Source: Dipylidium caninum
Taxonomy: Eukaryota > Platyhelminthes > Cestoda > Cyclophyllidea > Dipylidiidae
Direction: 5' to 3'
NCBI GenBank assembly: GCA_017562135.1
Contig: QEYB01001046.1
Coordinates: forward strand, 1,674,001 to 1,738,000
DNA: 64,000 nt
In this document: positions 1 to 12,925 of the stretch, piece by piece
Position numbering within the stretch: position 1 is the first letter of the stretch
How the letters are laid out: each line of letters opens with the position of its first letter
Notes under the pieces: model-generated
What the model saw: only the letters and a program-made list of their open reading frames with translations
Database searches by the model: none
What the model was told of the DNA's origin: nothing
Made by a program: the position numbers and the translations under genes

Positions 1-3000
1 TGTAAAGAAGAAAGGCTTTAAGTTTCGAACTATTCATTTTTCTGTAAGAAGTGGCAAAAATAGCACGGTATATGTATATTACATTTCTTAAAGTTATGGC
101 CAAATGTGTTTGTACTGAAACATAACATAAATTTAAAATTCGGATTAAAATAACGTGGAGTCCAAATCTAACGAAATCGTTACCAGAAACAGTTCCACAC
201 CCAACAAGGGACGGATTCTCAGTGCAAAATGCCACTGTGTTCACGCAGGAAGATGTCTCAAATATGTAATCGGGTTTGTCAGTATCAACAACACGTTTAG
301 TGACGTTCCATAATGCTATGTTTGTGGTGTGCATGCACCAGGTTTCATGGAAATTATGACCATATCTTCAGTTATTTTAATTAAGGAACGAATAACTTAA
401 TAAAAAGTGCTAACATGTTAACAAATTTTTGATCCGCAAGGTTCTGACTCAATTCTAATGCACAAACTATAAGAAATGAGGTTATTATTTTCAAATCTAA
501 TCACCAGCATAACAGTCGCCTAAAAACCAAAAAAAAGTATTTATATTCTTAGGGTGTTGTTACAAAGGATACGCGACCGCCACCACGGAACCGATGGAAT
601 TCCATGCAACATCGGTACAGCAGAACTAAAACGCCCCCTGAACACAGGTACAGCACAAAATACCTACATTCCCTGAAATGGAGCCATGCTTCAATTGTAA
701 AATTGGCTCTGATAATTCATCAAGAGAGGAAATATTGTTATCTTGGTTACGGCAGTCCCAGATCCTGCTGCATAAATTACGTTCCAAACAAGTGCAGATA
801 AGAGGAGTAACATAATCAAGAAATCGGACAAGATCGGTTTTATCATAACAAAATTGATCGAAGGCGTTCATGTCGAAGCCGTAATCGTCAGTCTGAGTCT
901 AGGACAATGTCATAAAAAAAAACTCAGTAGTCCAACTAGACTTGAATGATGTCGTAGACTTTGGTTTCCACGGCTAAACACAGAGTAGGGATCCGTTTGC
1001 GTGCATTTCGATGAGAAACTGCAAAACATGAAAGCAACTAACTCTCCATGCATCACCATACAATAATACAAAGTTATACGGGCAAAACTAAAAAAAGTTT
1101 GATCCGTGGTGCTGTTGCAAAGGTGTTGGCAACCAATAGAAGCGAACTACACATTAACAGATAACTTTAAGTCTACACACTCATGCGTATCAGTTCACTT
1201 AACTATGAGTCTTATAAACTATAACTAGTGTACTAACATTATCTTAGGCCTTTCTGGTATGATACTTATGCAAAAAGGTGATTGATCCACTCGGTCCATC
1301 GATGGTACCACTTATCACTATTCTTTCAACAGCGTCTTTGCTCAGCAAATATTTTGATGCGGTAAAAGTCGTTAACCTACAATGCTATATAGTTTTCAGT
1401 TCAGCGCAATGTTTCAATTGCTAGACGCGTATGCAACATTAATTTTTAAGGTATTTACAGCAGTAAATAAAAAGTTGCTAATAACTTATTTCATAAATTT
1501 GTTATATCTTATTTTGGCGCAGTATCAGCTTGTATATGCCACGTGAACAACTTCTATTAGCATACTCTTGCTTATATGTTTATATGTAATTAGCGCACTT
1601 CACTTTGTTATTAGTTCATGTGTGGTTTCTAGGTTTCTGCAATCATGGGCCATTCCGCGATACACCGAAGCCCTAAGCAGAAGAAACAATTAAGTGACGA
1701 TCGCAGGGGATATTTAATTCCTTCATTTTATTGGCGCGAGTCTCTGTCAGTCAAACTCAACTTCCACTCGTCCCCGGTCATGAAGTTCATACAAGCCAAC
1801 CATGATAAAAAAAATTTAACAGAATTTGTAATAATAGAAATTAACTCTACAAATGGAAATACGCTCACATTTGCGTGAGTAATATCCAAACGTGTATATC
1901 GTCGAGAAGTATAAACCTTGTTGCAGTCTACTCCACGCTTTGCATTCTGGATAACATTCATAAAGTTTTGTTGAGCACCAAATGTGCTGATGATTATTTT
2001 CAGGTTGAAATACGTGCTTCTATGTATATTGGAGAGCTAATGTTTTATTGATGTAATCACTTGTAATTAACCTTTGCCCATAAATTTAGCAAGTCTTCTG
2101 CCGCTAAAGGGGGATTGAAGCATAGAACACGAGACCTATTTTTCAGTTTGGAATGCTATAACTAAGGTTTTCCCATTCTCCCTTTCTTTCGCATTTGGCA
2201 GGGAATTGATTTACAAAATTATCTAGGACAAACCCCATATGTTTTTTTTATCAGGCAATATGCATCTCATTTCGCCTGTTACATAGTGTGGTAGTGTGGC
2301 ATATTTTAGAAATAACGAGCGATAATAGGTGACTTCATTCAATAACTAAATATTGAGTGCCTATGAGCATCGCCCATTAATTTGGAGTACTATGAACAAT
2401 GTACTTCACGGGCAGTAGAATGTTTAATTTTCCACCCCTCAGAATGACTAATCGATGTGGGAGGGACGGAGGAGGATTATAGGTTTAAATTATTCATCCG
2501 CCAGTTAGTATTGTTGATGTGGTGTTACAACTGGCAAAATAAGTACAATCTTTCCAAAAGTAGTTGATATAGATGCATGGATGATGCATTAAGACAGGTG
2601 GAGTACTTTTACATCGTGTTGACTACCCTGGTGGTTGTTTCCCCGTTGAGACCCTTATGTTCCAAACGCGATGGGCTTTCCGCTTAGTCCTGTAAATTTG
2701 ATGGGTTGATTTCCTGAGCTAATTTCTTTAAAGCAGATTTTCGCATCCCTCTGGACCGTAGGCTACTCTAAAGCTTTGAAATTTTCTAAAAGTTACGTGC
2801 TGAAGGAGAAACATCGTGCGATTTGATTATGGCTGATCTCCAACTCCTAGTACACCTGATCGCTTGTCTCTCTTTCCATCAACGTTCTGCGTACGTGTTT
2901 CCTCTATTTGTCTACAGGTGATAAAACGTAAAATGCATGACGCTTTCTCCTCATTGTGCATCATTGATGCACAATAAAAACATTAATTGAAAATTTAGGT

Positions 3001-3280
3001 ATAAAGCGGTAAAATAGATTCGAACTATTGCATATTATTTTTGTATTATCCCCAACATTGGGCACAAAATAAGATCTCACCCCCACTCTAAATGCTCCTT
3101 TTCAACCCTATCGAGGTGGCGTGTGGCAAGGTAATCTGAATATTTTATACAGCTCTGCACGTACAAGGAAATTAATTATGTAGTCGATGTAATCACTTTG
3201 TGACTATTTTACCCCGCCTACTAAAATTAACCACAATCAATTGCCAAGGTCATCGAAATTACTGGCAACCTGAGGACGCG
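1..3280. other. Intergenic DNA, no gene seen
   Basis: AT-rich sequence with only short open frames (under about 82 codons) that have no recognisable domain, no splice-compatible partners and no similarity I can name. It lies upstream of the universal stress protein gene. I see no tRNA, rRNA or transposase signature in it. Confidence 0.6.
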
Positions 3281-3284
3281 ATGT

Positions 3285-3388
3285 CACGTGAAAATCACAC
3301 GGCTCAGGCTGGCGGGTGATTCCTGCCTAACCTTAGTCATGGGTCGTCTGGGCGCTAACCAATGACGTGCGTATTCGGCTGTCATTGG
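3285..3388 (+). promoter_or_regulatory. Candidate promoter of the universal stress protein gene
   Basis: Within about 180 bp upstream of the ATG at 3461 there is a CACGTG E-box (3285-3290), a CCAAT box (3359-3363) that runs into TGACGTG, a CRE/ATF-like half site (3363-3369), and an inverted CCAAT (ATTGG, 3384-3388). No TATA box stands out. The sites are seen in the sequence. Their use as a promoter is inferred from spacing and from how CCAAT/CRE sites usually sit in metazoan promoters. A transcription start is not determined. Confidence 0.35.
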
Positions 3389-3460
3389 CCAAGTGACCTC
3401 AGCCTGATGTCTGCGCCCCCAATGCCGAGACGGTGCATGTTTTACGATTGAAGCTGATCA

Positions 3461-4963
3461 ATGGCGGGGAAAAGCCGACGAGTCGGAATACCCATTGATG
3501 GCAGCGACAACTCGAAGAAGGCCGTCGACTGGTACATGGATAATGTGGCAGATGAAAGTGACCATATAATATTTATCCGCGTGCAGGAGTTCCCCGACCT
3601 TCCGCTTTTGAATCTAAAATCTGGGTTGAATATTCCCACGGATTACTGGATGAAAACTATTACAGAGAGGTAAGTGTTTAGTAATTTCTTCCTTTACTTT
3701 ATCTGTGCAGCAACCTTATGAACAATTTTAAATGACACATGCCATCGCGGCTCTTATGCAGGAAAAGCATGTGAATTGGAGCTCTTCTCCAAGGATTTGA
3801 CCCACACTTTTTGGCATTATTACTTGAGAACCGGCTAGTTTGGTCACCTCGTGATTTTTTAACATCCTCATTAGCTTGAATGGGACAAAATAAACCCTAG
3901 ATGGCTTAACGTGATACCACAAATGATCCATTGTTACAGAAAGTGCATTAAAGAGACCGTTATTTTATGCAGTTAAATTTGCTTCATAGACCCATGAAAG
4001 TTTTAAGCACAGTTAGTAGCTGCTAAAGATGCTTCTAGGTCGCTTTTTTTAAGATACCGTAGTTAAAATCGTAAGAATTTGGCGTTAACTTTCAATATCC
4101 AAATTGGTGTGGTTAGTTTGCTCATTTGAAAACTAGAATCCGTCTTTATAACTCATTAAATTCCCGACCTTCTATATTAAGGCCTTGTAAATTTAAGGTG
4201 CTAAGAGGGCTGGTTATTTAAATGTCGTTAGAGCAGCCGGTGAAACGCTTGAAGGTGGATGGATTAGAATACTTCATTTTCTGTGCCAAAATGAAACTCT
4301 TTGTTTAGCTTTAATAGTAATCGAGCTGGTAAGATTCACTCTCATACGACATCTCACTGGTGGTAGATCGTACTTTTTTTCATTTTTCCATTTTCTAATG
4401 AAAGACGGCCACGATACGCGGCTGATTAAACTTAACGCCACGTTATTTTGCGATTGATCACGTGGCTCAAACCTTATTGCATGAAACTCGACAAAAGGCG
4501 CAAGTTCGACGTAATATTTTAGAGTCTGGTGCTTAAAACCGCTACTTCCGTGTCAATAGCTGTTTAATTTGGTCACTTTTTAGGCTGTGGAAGGTTGGTT
4601 GAGTTTTTAGTTGGGAGGATTTTAAAGACCAGTAGAATAGAGGTAATTCTTTCAAGTTGTCACCCTTGTAACAATTTTAGGAACACTGTGGACGAGGAAA
4701 TGAGAGAAGAGATGGAAAGGATATGCCGCAAAAAAAATCTCTCCAACGAATATGTTACAGTGGTAGATAAACGCCCAGGCGAAGGAATTGTTTCGAAGGC
4801 AGAAGAGTTGGGAGTCAAAATGATCGTCATGGGATGTCGCGGGTTGAGCACCTTGCGGCGCACTATCCTTGGAAGTGTTTCGGACTACGTTCTACATCAT
4901 TCACAAGTTCCTGTATGTATAATTCCTGCTGATTATACGCGCTCACCTCCTACTTGTCCTTAA
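3461..4963 (+). CDS. Universal stress protein (UspA-like), two exons
   Basis: Model join(3461..3669,4681..4963), 163 aa. Exon 1 begins with ATG at 3461 and ends AG|gtaagt. Exon 2 begins after ttttag, and the split codon AG/G keeps frame (phase 2). The intron is 1011 nt. The N-terminus '[18 protein letters not shown]' is the usual beta1-loop-alpha1 of the USP fold. The C-terminus '[15 protein letters not shown]' is the G-x2-G-x9-G-S ATP-binding loop, followed by '[17 protein letters not shown]', typical of animal USPs. Length fits the family (140-170 aa). USPs bind ATP and are linked to stress tolerance; flatworms carry many copies, but no specific reaction is known. The USP assignment is firm. 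Absence of a further small exon in the intron is likely but not proven. Confidence 0.92.
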
Positions 4964-6598
4964 CCGAGCGAATTAGCGTTTTTATTCAAAGCAAACACCC
5001 TCCCATTTCTTGTTTTCCTATAATATACACGAACAGTTTGTTGTCTATTAATTGTTAGTAGGGTATAAAAAGTTAAAGAGCCTGTGCTTATACTCTCATG
5101 GGACATTGGAAGGTTCAGCAGAGGCCGTGCAACACTTTTTCTTTATGTGCTCGTCCTGATGGGCTGTAGCTTTGTCCATACTCACCTGGTCACCAAGCCA
5201 GAATCGGTCATCGGCGTTCCTCGAGTGCCTGGATGTGATTTCTCGCTAAAATGTGGTCCATGGGAAACGGGTAGACTTGGCTGTGGCTCAGTGTCACCCT
5301 TTAGAATGCGGTTAGAATGGGGAATTTCAAGATCGTTCGTCAATCCACAATGCCTTCACGTTGGCGGTAGAAAGTGATGTTAATGTTCACCGCTCTCTGG
5401 GGAGTGGCTTCCGTTGTCTAATAGTTACTCCGGTCGTTGATGGGTGGTGGCCAGGTGCCTCAGTTTTTATATGTTCACTTTATTTTTCGTGTCACCCTAC
5501 GCGAATTCCCCGAACAGACTTGGAGCGGACTGTGGCAGCAATTCTTGAACCCCGAACGTGGGTCGTCGGTCGGAGGCGAGGAATACCTGTTGATATTATT
5601 ACAGGCAAACGTTTCCACCACTAACTTGTGACTGACGTCTCCGGGGTTATTATTCAAATAACACTTCTCCGTTATAAAGATATTTATTTTTCACGCCTCC
5701 GTGGACTTTGACCGTAGGAGTGACCTTGAACCCGGATAGTGTCGATTAATTAGTTTCCGGTCCTTTGACTTTTCGATATTTCCTAAAAGCCCTCGCGAAA
5801 TGTCGCCTCACACTCATCAAATATGGTAAACGAATTTGTTTTATTTTAAATGCTGTTAAAATGCAATCTAAACATAGATGCTATTTTTACTAACCCTTTA
5901 GTTACCGTAATAGAATATCTGGGCGAGAGAACTTGCACTTTCGCCATCATTCTTTTGGAAGTGTGTGTCGGACCATGTGACTAGAGCGTTAAGCAAGGCA
6001 AAAAATACGAACCTAAAACTTCCGGACGACTTTCATTGGAATAGTAAGAGGTTTTTCGCCTGCAGATCTTTTCTGTGGGCTAACGTAAATAGATGTCGTG
6101 CATCCGATGTCCCTCTGGCCCGCTTGAAAGCGTCAACACTGTATCAAACGGCAGCTTAAACTCAACTGACTGTGCGAAGTCAGGAAACGTGGACCCGCGA
6201 CGGAATGAGCGCTGCTTTCTCCCAGCGACCGTCCTGAACTCCGATGGCAGTAGGCAGCGGTGAGTTGAGCGCTTCCAGCGCGATCGTGCTACGCAATCAC
6301 CATTGAAAAAGTACGAGAAATGCCTCCGCCTTGTCGACGTAGTAGGATGTAAAACTCCTAAGCTAAATGTTGCCCTGACTAAAATCGAGTGAGATGTTTG
6401 AGGTACGTGGTAGAGGACCTCACACACCTGCCGCCTATTTTTCTGTAGTAGTGAAACCCAGAAGTACCGATTAAAATATATTTTACTACATGCTAATAAT
6501 AGTAAGAAGTGGGAATGAGGACTTAGAAGCTTATCAACGGTACGTTGAGAGGCGCAGGGGAAGAGTTGTGGAGGAGGCTAATCAGGAGACGCAGAGCC
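4964..6598. other. Intergenic DNA between convergent genes
   Basis: This stretch separates the 3' end of the stress-protein gene (+) from the 3' end of the hexosaminidase gene (-). Several open frames of 60-115 codons occur, at 5084-5624 on + and 6080-6427 on -, but none shows a domain, a signal peptide with a following mature protein, or consistent splicing. No polyadenylation signal can be assigned with confidence. Confidence 0.5.
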
Positions 6599-9500
6599 TC
6601 ACGCGAGATCGCAGTAGCCCGGTCCCGTGACTGGCTGAGCGTCAAGTCCCATACTGAGGAGACGAAGAACAATGCGATTAGCGACCTTATCAATCCGTTC
6701 GCAGAGAATTGTCATGAGGATTCCACTGAGAGCTGAAAATAAGTCAGCTCTCGACGTGTGTTTCGTGAATAATTCGGTGCAGTAATGCCGACAGCCTTCA
6801 CACAAGACTATACAAGTTGTTTGATTTTCCAAAAAACACATAAAATTTCGATAAAATGTCTGTATTCCTCATCCAGCACGAAGGAATGCCAATAGGGCAT
6901 TGTAGAGTCTGAGGCTTCCTTAACTTGGCCAATGTAAATTTAATATTTAGTTGGAGACAGGGGCAGAACCATTCAAAATCTACGGAGGGGGGAGGGGACT
7001 CACGCCAGGAGGAAGCACCGGTAGTTGGTGAGACGAATTTGCATGTCGTTGACATCGCGCGCTGTGGCCGGACTCCAGAGGCGCTCTGCGACAGCAGCGC
7101 CACGAGGCCTCAAAGAGGAGACACAATTTTGCGTTATTTTTTCTTGAGTAAACATATGGAAGGACTACGGAAATTTGGCAATTAAAATCCACGAAATTTG
7201 AAATTGCAAAAAGATATTCTCTTTTTCATTGTGAAATGCTCGAGGTGGAGGAAAATCCCTGTTCCCCGAGACGAGGATGTGGGTGTTTCTTTGTGCTTAC
7301 TGTGAGAGAATTGAATCAAGGCATGCAATGATGGACGCAAAGAACTTGGTCAAATTTATGCGCAACTTTAGAGCGGGAAGCGGTGCAGGCCAAGGCTCTT
7401 CTCGCCTCTCCCCTCGCAACTCACCATGACCGCGCGATCAAATTCGTGTGGTCGACGAACTCGCCCCACATTGCAGCTCCGCCGCCTTTGAGCAGTACGA
7501 GTTGTTGTGTGTTGTCTAAACGGAACAGTCTCACTTTACACTCTTCTGCACACGCACAACTGCACTCGCTGAGGGTGTGTAAAAGACACATCGGGGGACG
7601 TGTTGGACGCGTCTGTTACTCGAGGAATTTTTAACCTATGATCCGTCTCCATTAGTTTTTATCGCCTTAAAAACTACTTCTTCCATTAATGCAATGATGG
7701 AGGACAAAGGTTAGTTCAACGACTGAGCCGACGCCAGCGCCGATGAAAGCAGCAGTGCCGACGGCGTATCTCATGGAGTGGCTCGAGGCTTAATTTGTTT
7801 AGAAGACATCTAGGAAACTTTTTTACAAGTGAAGTGAGAGGGAAGAAGAATAAGTAATCTGACTAACTTGAAAAATTTGCCGGATCACAGAGATAGCTGT
7901 AAATCCAGTCCTCGCCATATTTAATGTTGTTTAGGTACCAACAGGCCGAAAAGATCATGTCTTTGCCTGCCTTGGCTATCGTCGCCAGTTCACTTCGCCA
8001 ATTCCCTTCCTTCCATACATGAATTGTTACCGCTTCATTGGTCTTAATAATAAAAAAACGAAAGGAAAAATAGTGGAGGCAGAAGGCATCTACCGTGACA
8101 CGAGCCGACAACAAGTCGGAGAGCTACTCGAGTGCCACACTTCAGAGGACCGGACCGCCAACTGGTCGAGTGGAGGAGAACGACTGAGCGTCCTTACGTC
8201 GCGGTGCTCTGTATAATCATGCTGCTGCTGATGATGATGATGATGGTGTGTGTGTGCAAACAAGGTTGCCTACCGAGTGAGGAGCCGGTGTGGAAGCGGC
8301 GCGGTGCCTTCTCCCTCAACTGATGACACGCTGGCGTATTTTTGTCAGTGAGGCTTTATAAAGGCACTCTGCTGTGGGGCTCTGGCATTCCGAGCAGCGA
8401 GGTTTGAGAAATCAACTTATTCGTTTGAGCAGAGTAGCATCATGCAATGTTCACAATCTGAGGAGTCTTGTACTTTGACCGAGATTTACCGGGATTTTTT
8501 TCGAGTGAAGATGCTAGGAGGTTGGACCTACCTCGACATTGTCGTCAAAGATCTCTTGCCACACGTACATCCTCACTTTCCTTTTTATGACTTCCTTGAT
8601 TTTCGCAAACAGATTGACAAAGTAGTAGTTCTCCAGTTTCTTATAATCCTTATTGAAACCCATCTTCTGCATAAAGTCTCGTATCTCGGCATTCCCTTGC
8701 CTACAAGAAAGCGTTAAATGTTCATGTCAGAACGTCGCGAAGAGGGTGTGTTTCACTAAAAGCCCTTAACTATCGGTCTCTGCAGGGTCAAGATTAGTCG
8801 GCGTTAAGGTGAAGCCTCTAAAACGCTCGACTTTTTCCCTTCTTGTTGTCGACGCTCACATTCTCGTAATGCGGCTTAAACACTCGTCACAAGGATACCT
8901 GTTAGTTAAATAAACCACTCTAAGTTGTCTTGCATGCAAAAATCCCACTACATTTTGACAATGAACAGGCTTTTCCCATTTGTTTGCGCATCTGAAACAT
9001 GATGCGGTTTCATATATGCATTCACGGCTTAAAGTAGACCAACTTAGTGGACGTGTCAGAATGATTTAACTCGTTCCCTGGGGAAGTAATTGTCCCAATG
9101 GGATCGTGAGGCCTCCTCCTACTCCCGCCACCATTTCTCCATCCCTATGCGTTTACCAGCATGCGAAATCCACCTCGTCGCCGCCCAGATGAATTGCGTT
9201 GTCGGGGAAGACCTCAGCTATCTCAGCCAGAAGCAGCCCAACGAAGTCGTAGGTGGTGTTTTTAATTGGGTTGAGGGGTCCTCTCCGTGAGAAGCAGGGC
9301 GTAAGCAGTGCCGGGTAGCCATAGCCCCAGGATCTCGTGTGACCTGCGCGTTATAAAATATAGTCTCACATACCATATGTGGCAATGCTACTGATGGAAT
9401 GTCAGTAGCATTTGCGCCTAGTGACAGGTACGGCCTGCACTTTAACCAGGCAACGCTAACAAAGTCTGAGGTGTGGCACACTCAAGTTGGTAAACAAAAT

Positions 9501-11203
9501 ACAAGGAACGCCGACGTGCCTGGAGTGTCGATTTCCGGAATCACTCGAATGCCCAGAGACCTGGCGTATTCGACGATAATCCGCACATCTTGCTGCGTGT
9601 AAGTGGCCCGAGACCGCGCATAGGCGCCCTGAAGAAGGACAAGGTGCGAAAGTAGGCGCTACTGACAGACGAGGAGGATTCGTGTAACTGTGTACAAACA
9701 GAAATCGTCAGATACTAACTGTTCAGAGTAAATCGCTTAGGTCGAAAAGAGATAATACTACGACTTACATTAGGTTACGCGAACCCAAATCAAATTTTTG
9801 TAATAAAGATTTCACTATCCGATTATTTGTTCTCAAACTACGAAACTACTTTGACGGAACGACTTTTCGTCTATGAATGCATCCGCTTAGTCTACGTTTA
9901 TGTTCTAAGAGAACAACCTTCTGTTCTGATGGACTGAATGGCAAGCTGCGCGGAGAGGGAGACGAAAGGGCAGGAGCAATGGCTATCACCAAAAAAGTGG
10001 GTTCGTGAGCATTTTCGTTCCTTCAAAAGTAAAGCCACAAATTCGTTCCCCCTTGGCGTGTGAAATTCCAGATGAGTTTCTTCACTGAATGCCATTCGAC
10101 TGCTTTTAGGCTACTATCACTAGCACTGTTGTCTTTAGGGCAATAAATCCTATCATGGTGACATAAAATAGAGCATTAATCCGGAAATGTGTTTGTTTAT
10201 CAATTTCCAGGCCTTCTTTACACACCAAAAGCAGGCCAAAGGCAAGGAAGGACGTTCACATCTTTACATTATTTTGTCTCCTCGCCTCCTGACTGAGATG
10301 GCGCAGAAGGAGCCGTTAAGGTCACACTAATCGAGGTCATCTCAGTACACGCGGCCCCAACAAACTACACGTAACATAAAACCGACATGCTTATGCAGTG
10401 GGTGTTTGGGGCCACTCACCTTATCGGAGAGCCTGGGGAAGGTGTACGACTCGTAAGGGAAGGATTGGTCGTCCACGATATGCCAATGAAAAACGTTCAT
10501 TTTGACCGTTGCCATGGCTTTCTATGGGGAAGAAGCCGAAATGATGAGAATGTCTACTCAGAATGGGACGAATCTTACCAGGAATTGTAGAATATATGGT
10601 AATGGAATAAAGTGTCTTGAGGTGTCGACGAGGAAGCTGCGAAATGGCCAACGTGGTGCATCAATGATAATCACATTGGGGAGGTATTTCTAGAGGATGC
10701 ATGAGAGTCCGCCTGGCCACATCAGACCTACCTCGTTTGCGCTGGTGGACATGACCAACTGAGCCACCGAGGTCAGCGCATGCATCGCTCCCCACACCTC
10801 GGGCGCCACCACTTTGATCACCCCGTCGGATATGGTGACCTGATCTAGCAAGCGTTCGCGTAAAACAGTGACAAAGCGGCTCACAATTTTCTTTGGAATC
10901 CTCTCGCGGATAGGGCGGGCCTCTCAGCTCATTGCAGTCTGAAATGGTAACTGTGAGTTGGGTGATATTTCCCCTGAAAGACATGGGCAAGTCTCGGACC
11001 AAATGGCGGAGATTGAAGCTCCCGAGAAGCCGTTTTATTGCAGCATGCAGCGTAAAGCAGTAGGGAGCGTTGTGCTCTACGTCTATTTCCAGGGGCAGAC
11101 GGTAGTACTGCTGTGTGATGTTAAACGACAGGGGTTGTGGGATGAGGCAGTGAGCAGGAGAAAAGAGAAGGAGGATGCAGAGCACAGTGCAGGTGCGGAG
11201 CAT
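6599..11203 (-). CDS. Beta-N-acetylhexosaminidase, GH20 family, lysosomal/secreted
   Basis: Model complement(join(6599..6653,7004..7108,7425..7515,7868..8042,8532..8700,9157..9343,9520..9628,10420..10521,10579..10689,10732..10844,10885..11203)), 511 aa, all phases consistent. The start ATG at 11203 opens a signal peptide ('[19 protein letters not shown]'). Family blocks follow in order: '[14 protein letters not shown]', '[19 protein letters not shown]', '[18 protein letters not shown]', the catalytic D-E pair in '[14 protein letters not shown]', '[11 protein letters not shown]', '[18 protein letters not shown]', and the C-terminal '[11 protein letters not shown]'. Known role of the family: removal of terminal GlcNAc/GalNAc from glycoconjugates by substrate-assisted catalysis. 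Length and motifs match animal HEXA/HEXB, and nothing catalytic is missing. Odd points: a 40-nt intron (10845-10884) that looks like a frameshift if missed, and an intron 9344-9519 that appears to use a GC donor, because only that junction restores the Gly-His-Thr of the active-site loop. Several isoenzymes exist, so no HEXA/HEXB symbol is given. Confidence 0.93.
8221..8256. repeat. Compound microsatellite (GCT/GAT/GT)
   Basis: A short run of GCT units followed by GAT units and then GT dinucleotides, about 36 bp. It sits in the hexosaminidase intron between exons 8042 and 8532 (plus-strand coordinates). Simple-sequence DNA with no coding role. Confidence 0.7.
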
Positions 11204-12002
11204 TGCAGCGGCCGAGTGAGGTATACACCGCTTCTAAGGCCTCTGTTTACACCTTGTCTGCTGGCACTGTCGCAATTAGTGTAAACAACCTGCTAGTTAA
11301 CGCAATTGGTTTGATGAACCGTGACCTGGCAGCAAGGACAATGAGAGGAAGGACATCTTATGGTTTGAAATAAATGCAGCACCGCACTATAACACTTGCC
11401 GTACTTCTCAACAGCTGGTCGAGTTTCCACGACGCCGCTACGGTAGGAAAAGTGGACAAAATATCCGCACACCCTACAGCTTAGGAGACACTAAAAAGAG
11501 GGTTGTTTGACGGAGAAGAGGGCCAATGATTGGAGTTTATTTGAGGATAACCCAGTAAGCCTTCGTGGCTGCTAAATGGTATGAAGTCTGGGGAAACGAA
11601 GGGTTAACTTCTAATTTAAAAGAGTTTTGTCGCCTCACACTAGACGGAATAATTTGATGCGGTTTAGAGACAAGATCGAGGCTCTGTAAAAAGGCAGTGC
11701 AGGAAGTTTAACGGGGAGCACTGAAAAGTCTTGGACTATCAGATTTCACAAGTAAATCTCCTCGGTGACGCGTGCAAAACAGCCAGTGTCTTGGTAGACA
11801 AGGGAGAATTAATTCAATTGTTACTGCGACGGAGAATTGGAAGAAGTGGAGTTGACAACTGAGTGATTGCGGATTTTCTCGCCAGAGTTTGTACAGTTTT
11901 TTTGTTTCGGCAATGTGTTCTACGCACCTAACCTGTATTTTTTCCTATTGTTTGGACTTCTAAGTCGTTTAGTTTTACAGTTTTTTTTATGACATGTAAA
12001 AG
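11204..12002. other. Upstream region of the hexosaminidase gene
   Basis: No open frame with a recognisable product. It should hold the hexosaminidase promoter and 5' UTR, read toward lower coordinates, and the 5' flank of the mariner remnant. I could not pick out the mariner inverted terminal repeat or a clear TATA box. Confidence 0.45.
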
Positions 12003-12925
12003 ATGGAAGAACGAGACGTGCACTTCAGACATGTTTTCTTTGTGTTGGTTCTGAAGGGGCAAGAACGCACCGCAAGCACACATGAAGTTGTATATCGCAC
12101 ATGGGAATGAAACCGTGAGAGAAAAGCAGCGTCGTGGAAATCAGTGTGCCAGCTTTCGTCCTGGTGCTTTTTCATTAGAAGATGCTCAGCGATCTGGATG
12201 TCGGCCCAGTTGAAGTGGACGAGAGCCACATCGGTCGCAGGGCCCTCGTCGACTCCGCTCGTCAGAGCGCGAGACGTGTGTGGTGTTGCAGAGAAGCTCG
12301 GACGCGAATCGCATACCTGCGTTGTAATTGGAAGTGAGAAAGCTCGGCCGTGTCAGGAAACGCCATTTCAGACTCCCTCAGCAGGTTATGGAAATTCATT
12401 GCGTTAGCGTCTGCTATGCGTTGCATCTGAGCACAATAAAATTTAACCGTTTCTGGAAAGCGGATAATTTAGAGCAGCGTTAGTCGAAAGAGATCGTGGG
12501 TGAGGATGGAAGATAAAGCAGCCAGACAAAATCAAAGAAGAGCTTCACCAAAAAATGGTTATGCTGTCAGTCTGGTGGGATTATAAAAAGGCATTCTGCA
12601 CTCTGGACTTTGGCCAAACAACCAAATCATCACTTAAAACAACTGAGCGGTGCACTTCAAGCAAAGCGGCCCGAAGTGGCAAATCGTCGTAAGGGTGCTG
12701 TTTTCCACCATGGCAATGCGATGACACACAAATCTTCAGTTAATAGGCAAAAATTCTTGGAAGATCTCGGCTGGAATGCGTTGACAAGGCTGCATGTTGC
12801 CCTCGAAGTGATGCTTATGATGTAAAATCACACTTAATCCAGTTTTTCGATAGCAAAATCCAGAAAGTTTATGAATGTTGAATTGTACCACCGCCTGTAC
12901 GAAGGCAAAAGTTCGGCGACATAAA
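12003..12925 (+). pseudogene. Decayed mariner-family transposase
   Basis: Pieces of a mariner transposase lie in the right order in shifting frames. The N-terminus 'MEERDVHFRHVFF' starts at 12003. The helix-turn-helix end 'ASFRPGAFSLEDAQRSG' lies near 12150-12200, 'LHQKMVMLSVWWDYKKAF' near 12550-12600, 'RRKGAVFHHGNAMTHKSS' near 12690-12740, and 'DVKSHLIQFFDSKIQKVYE' near 12818-12875. The span of about 0.92 kb approaches a full mariner ORF (about 345 codons). It is dead: several stops and frameshifts, the catalytic Asp of the usual HHDNA motif replaced by Gly (HHGNA), and the PYSPDLAPSDY block with the last catalytic Asp deleted. Terminal repeats were not found. The family call rests on recognition of these motifs. 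Confidence 0.85.

Noticed and set aside
3461..4963. Bacterial contamination, suggested by a universal stress protein and ABC transporters
   Set aside because: The gene has a spliceosomal intron with a split codon, and the USP sequence is of the animal type. All neighbours are intron-rich eukaryotic genes.
10661..11203. Apparent frameshift in the first exon of the hexosaminidase gene
   Set aside because: A 40-nt intron (10845-10884) with gtgagc donor and ctag acceptor restores frame and gives the expected family sequence, so the gene is intact.
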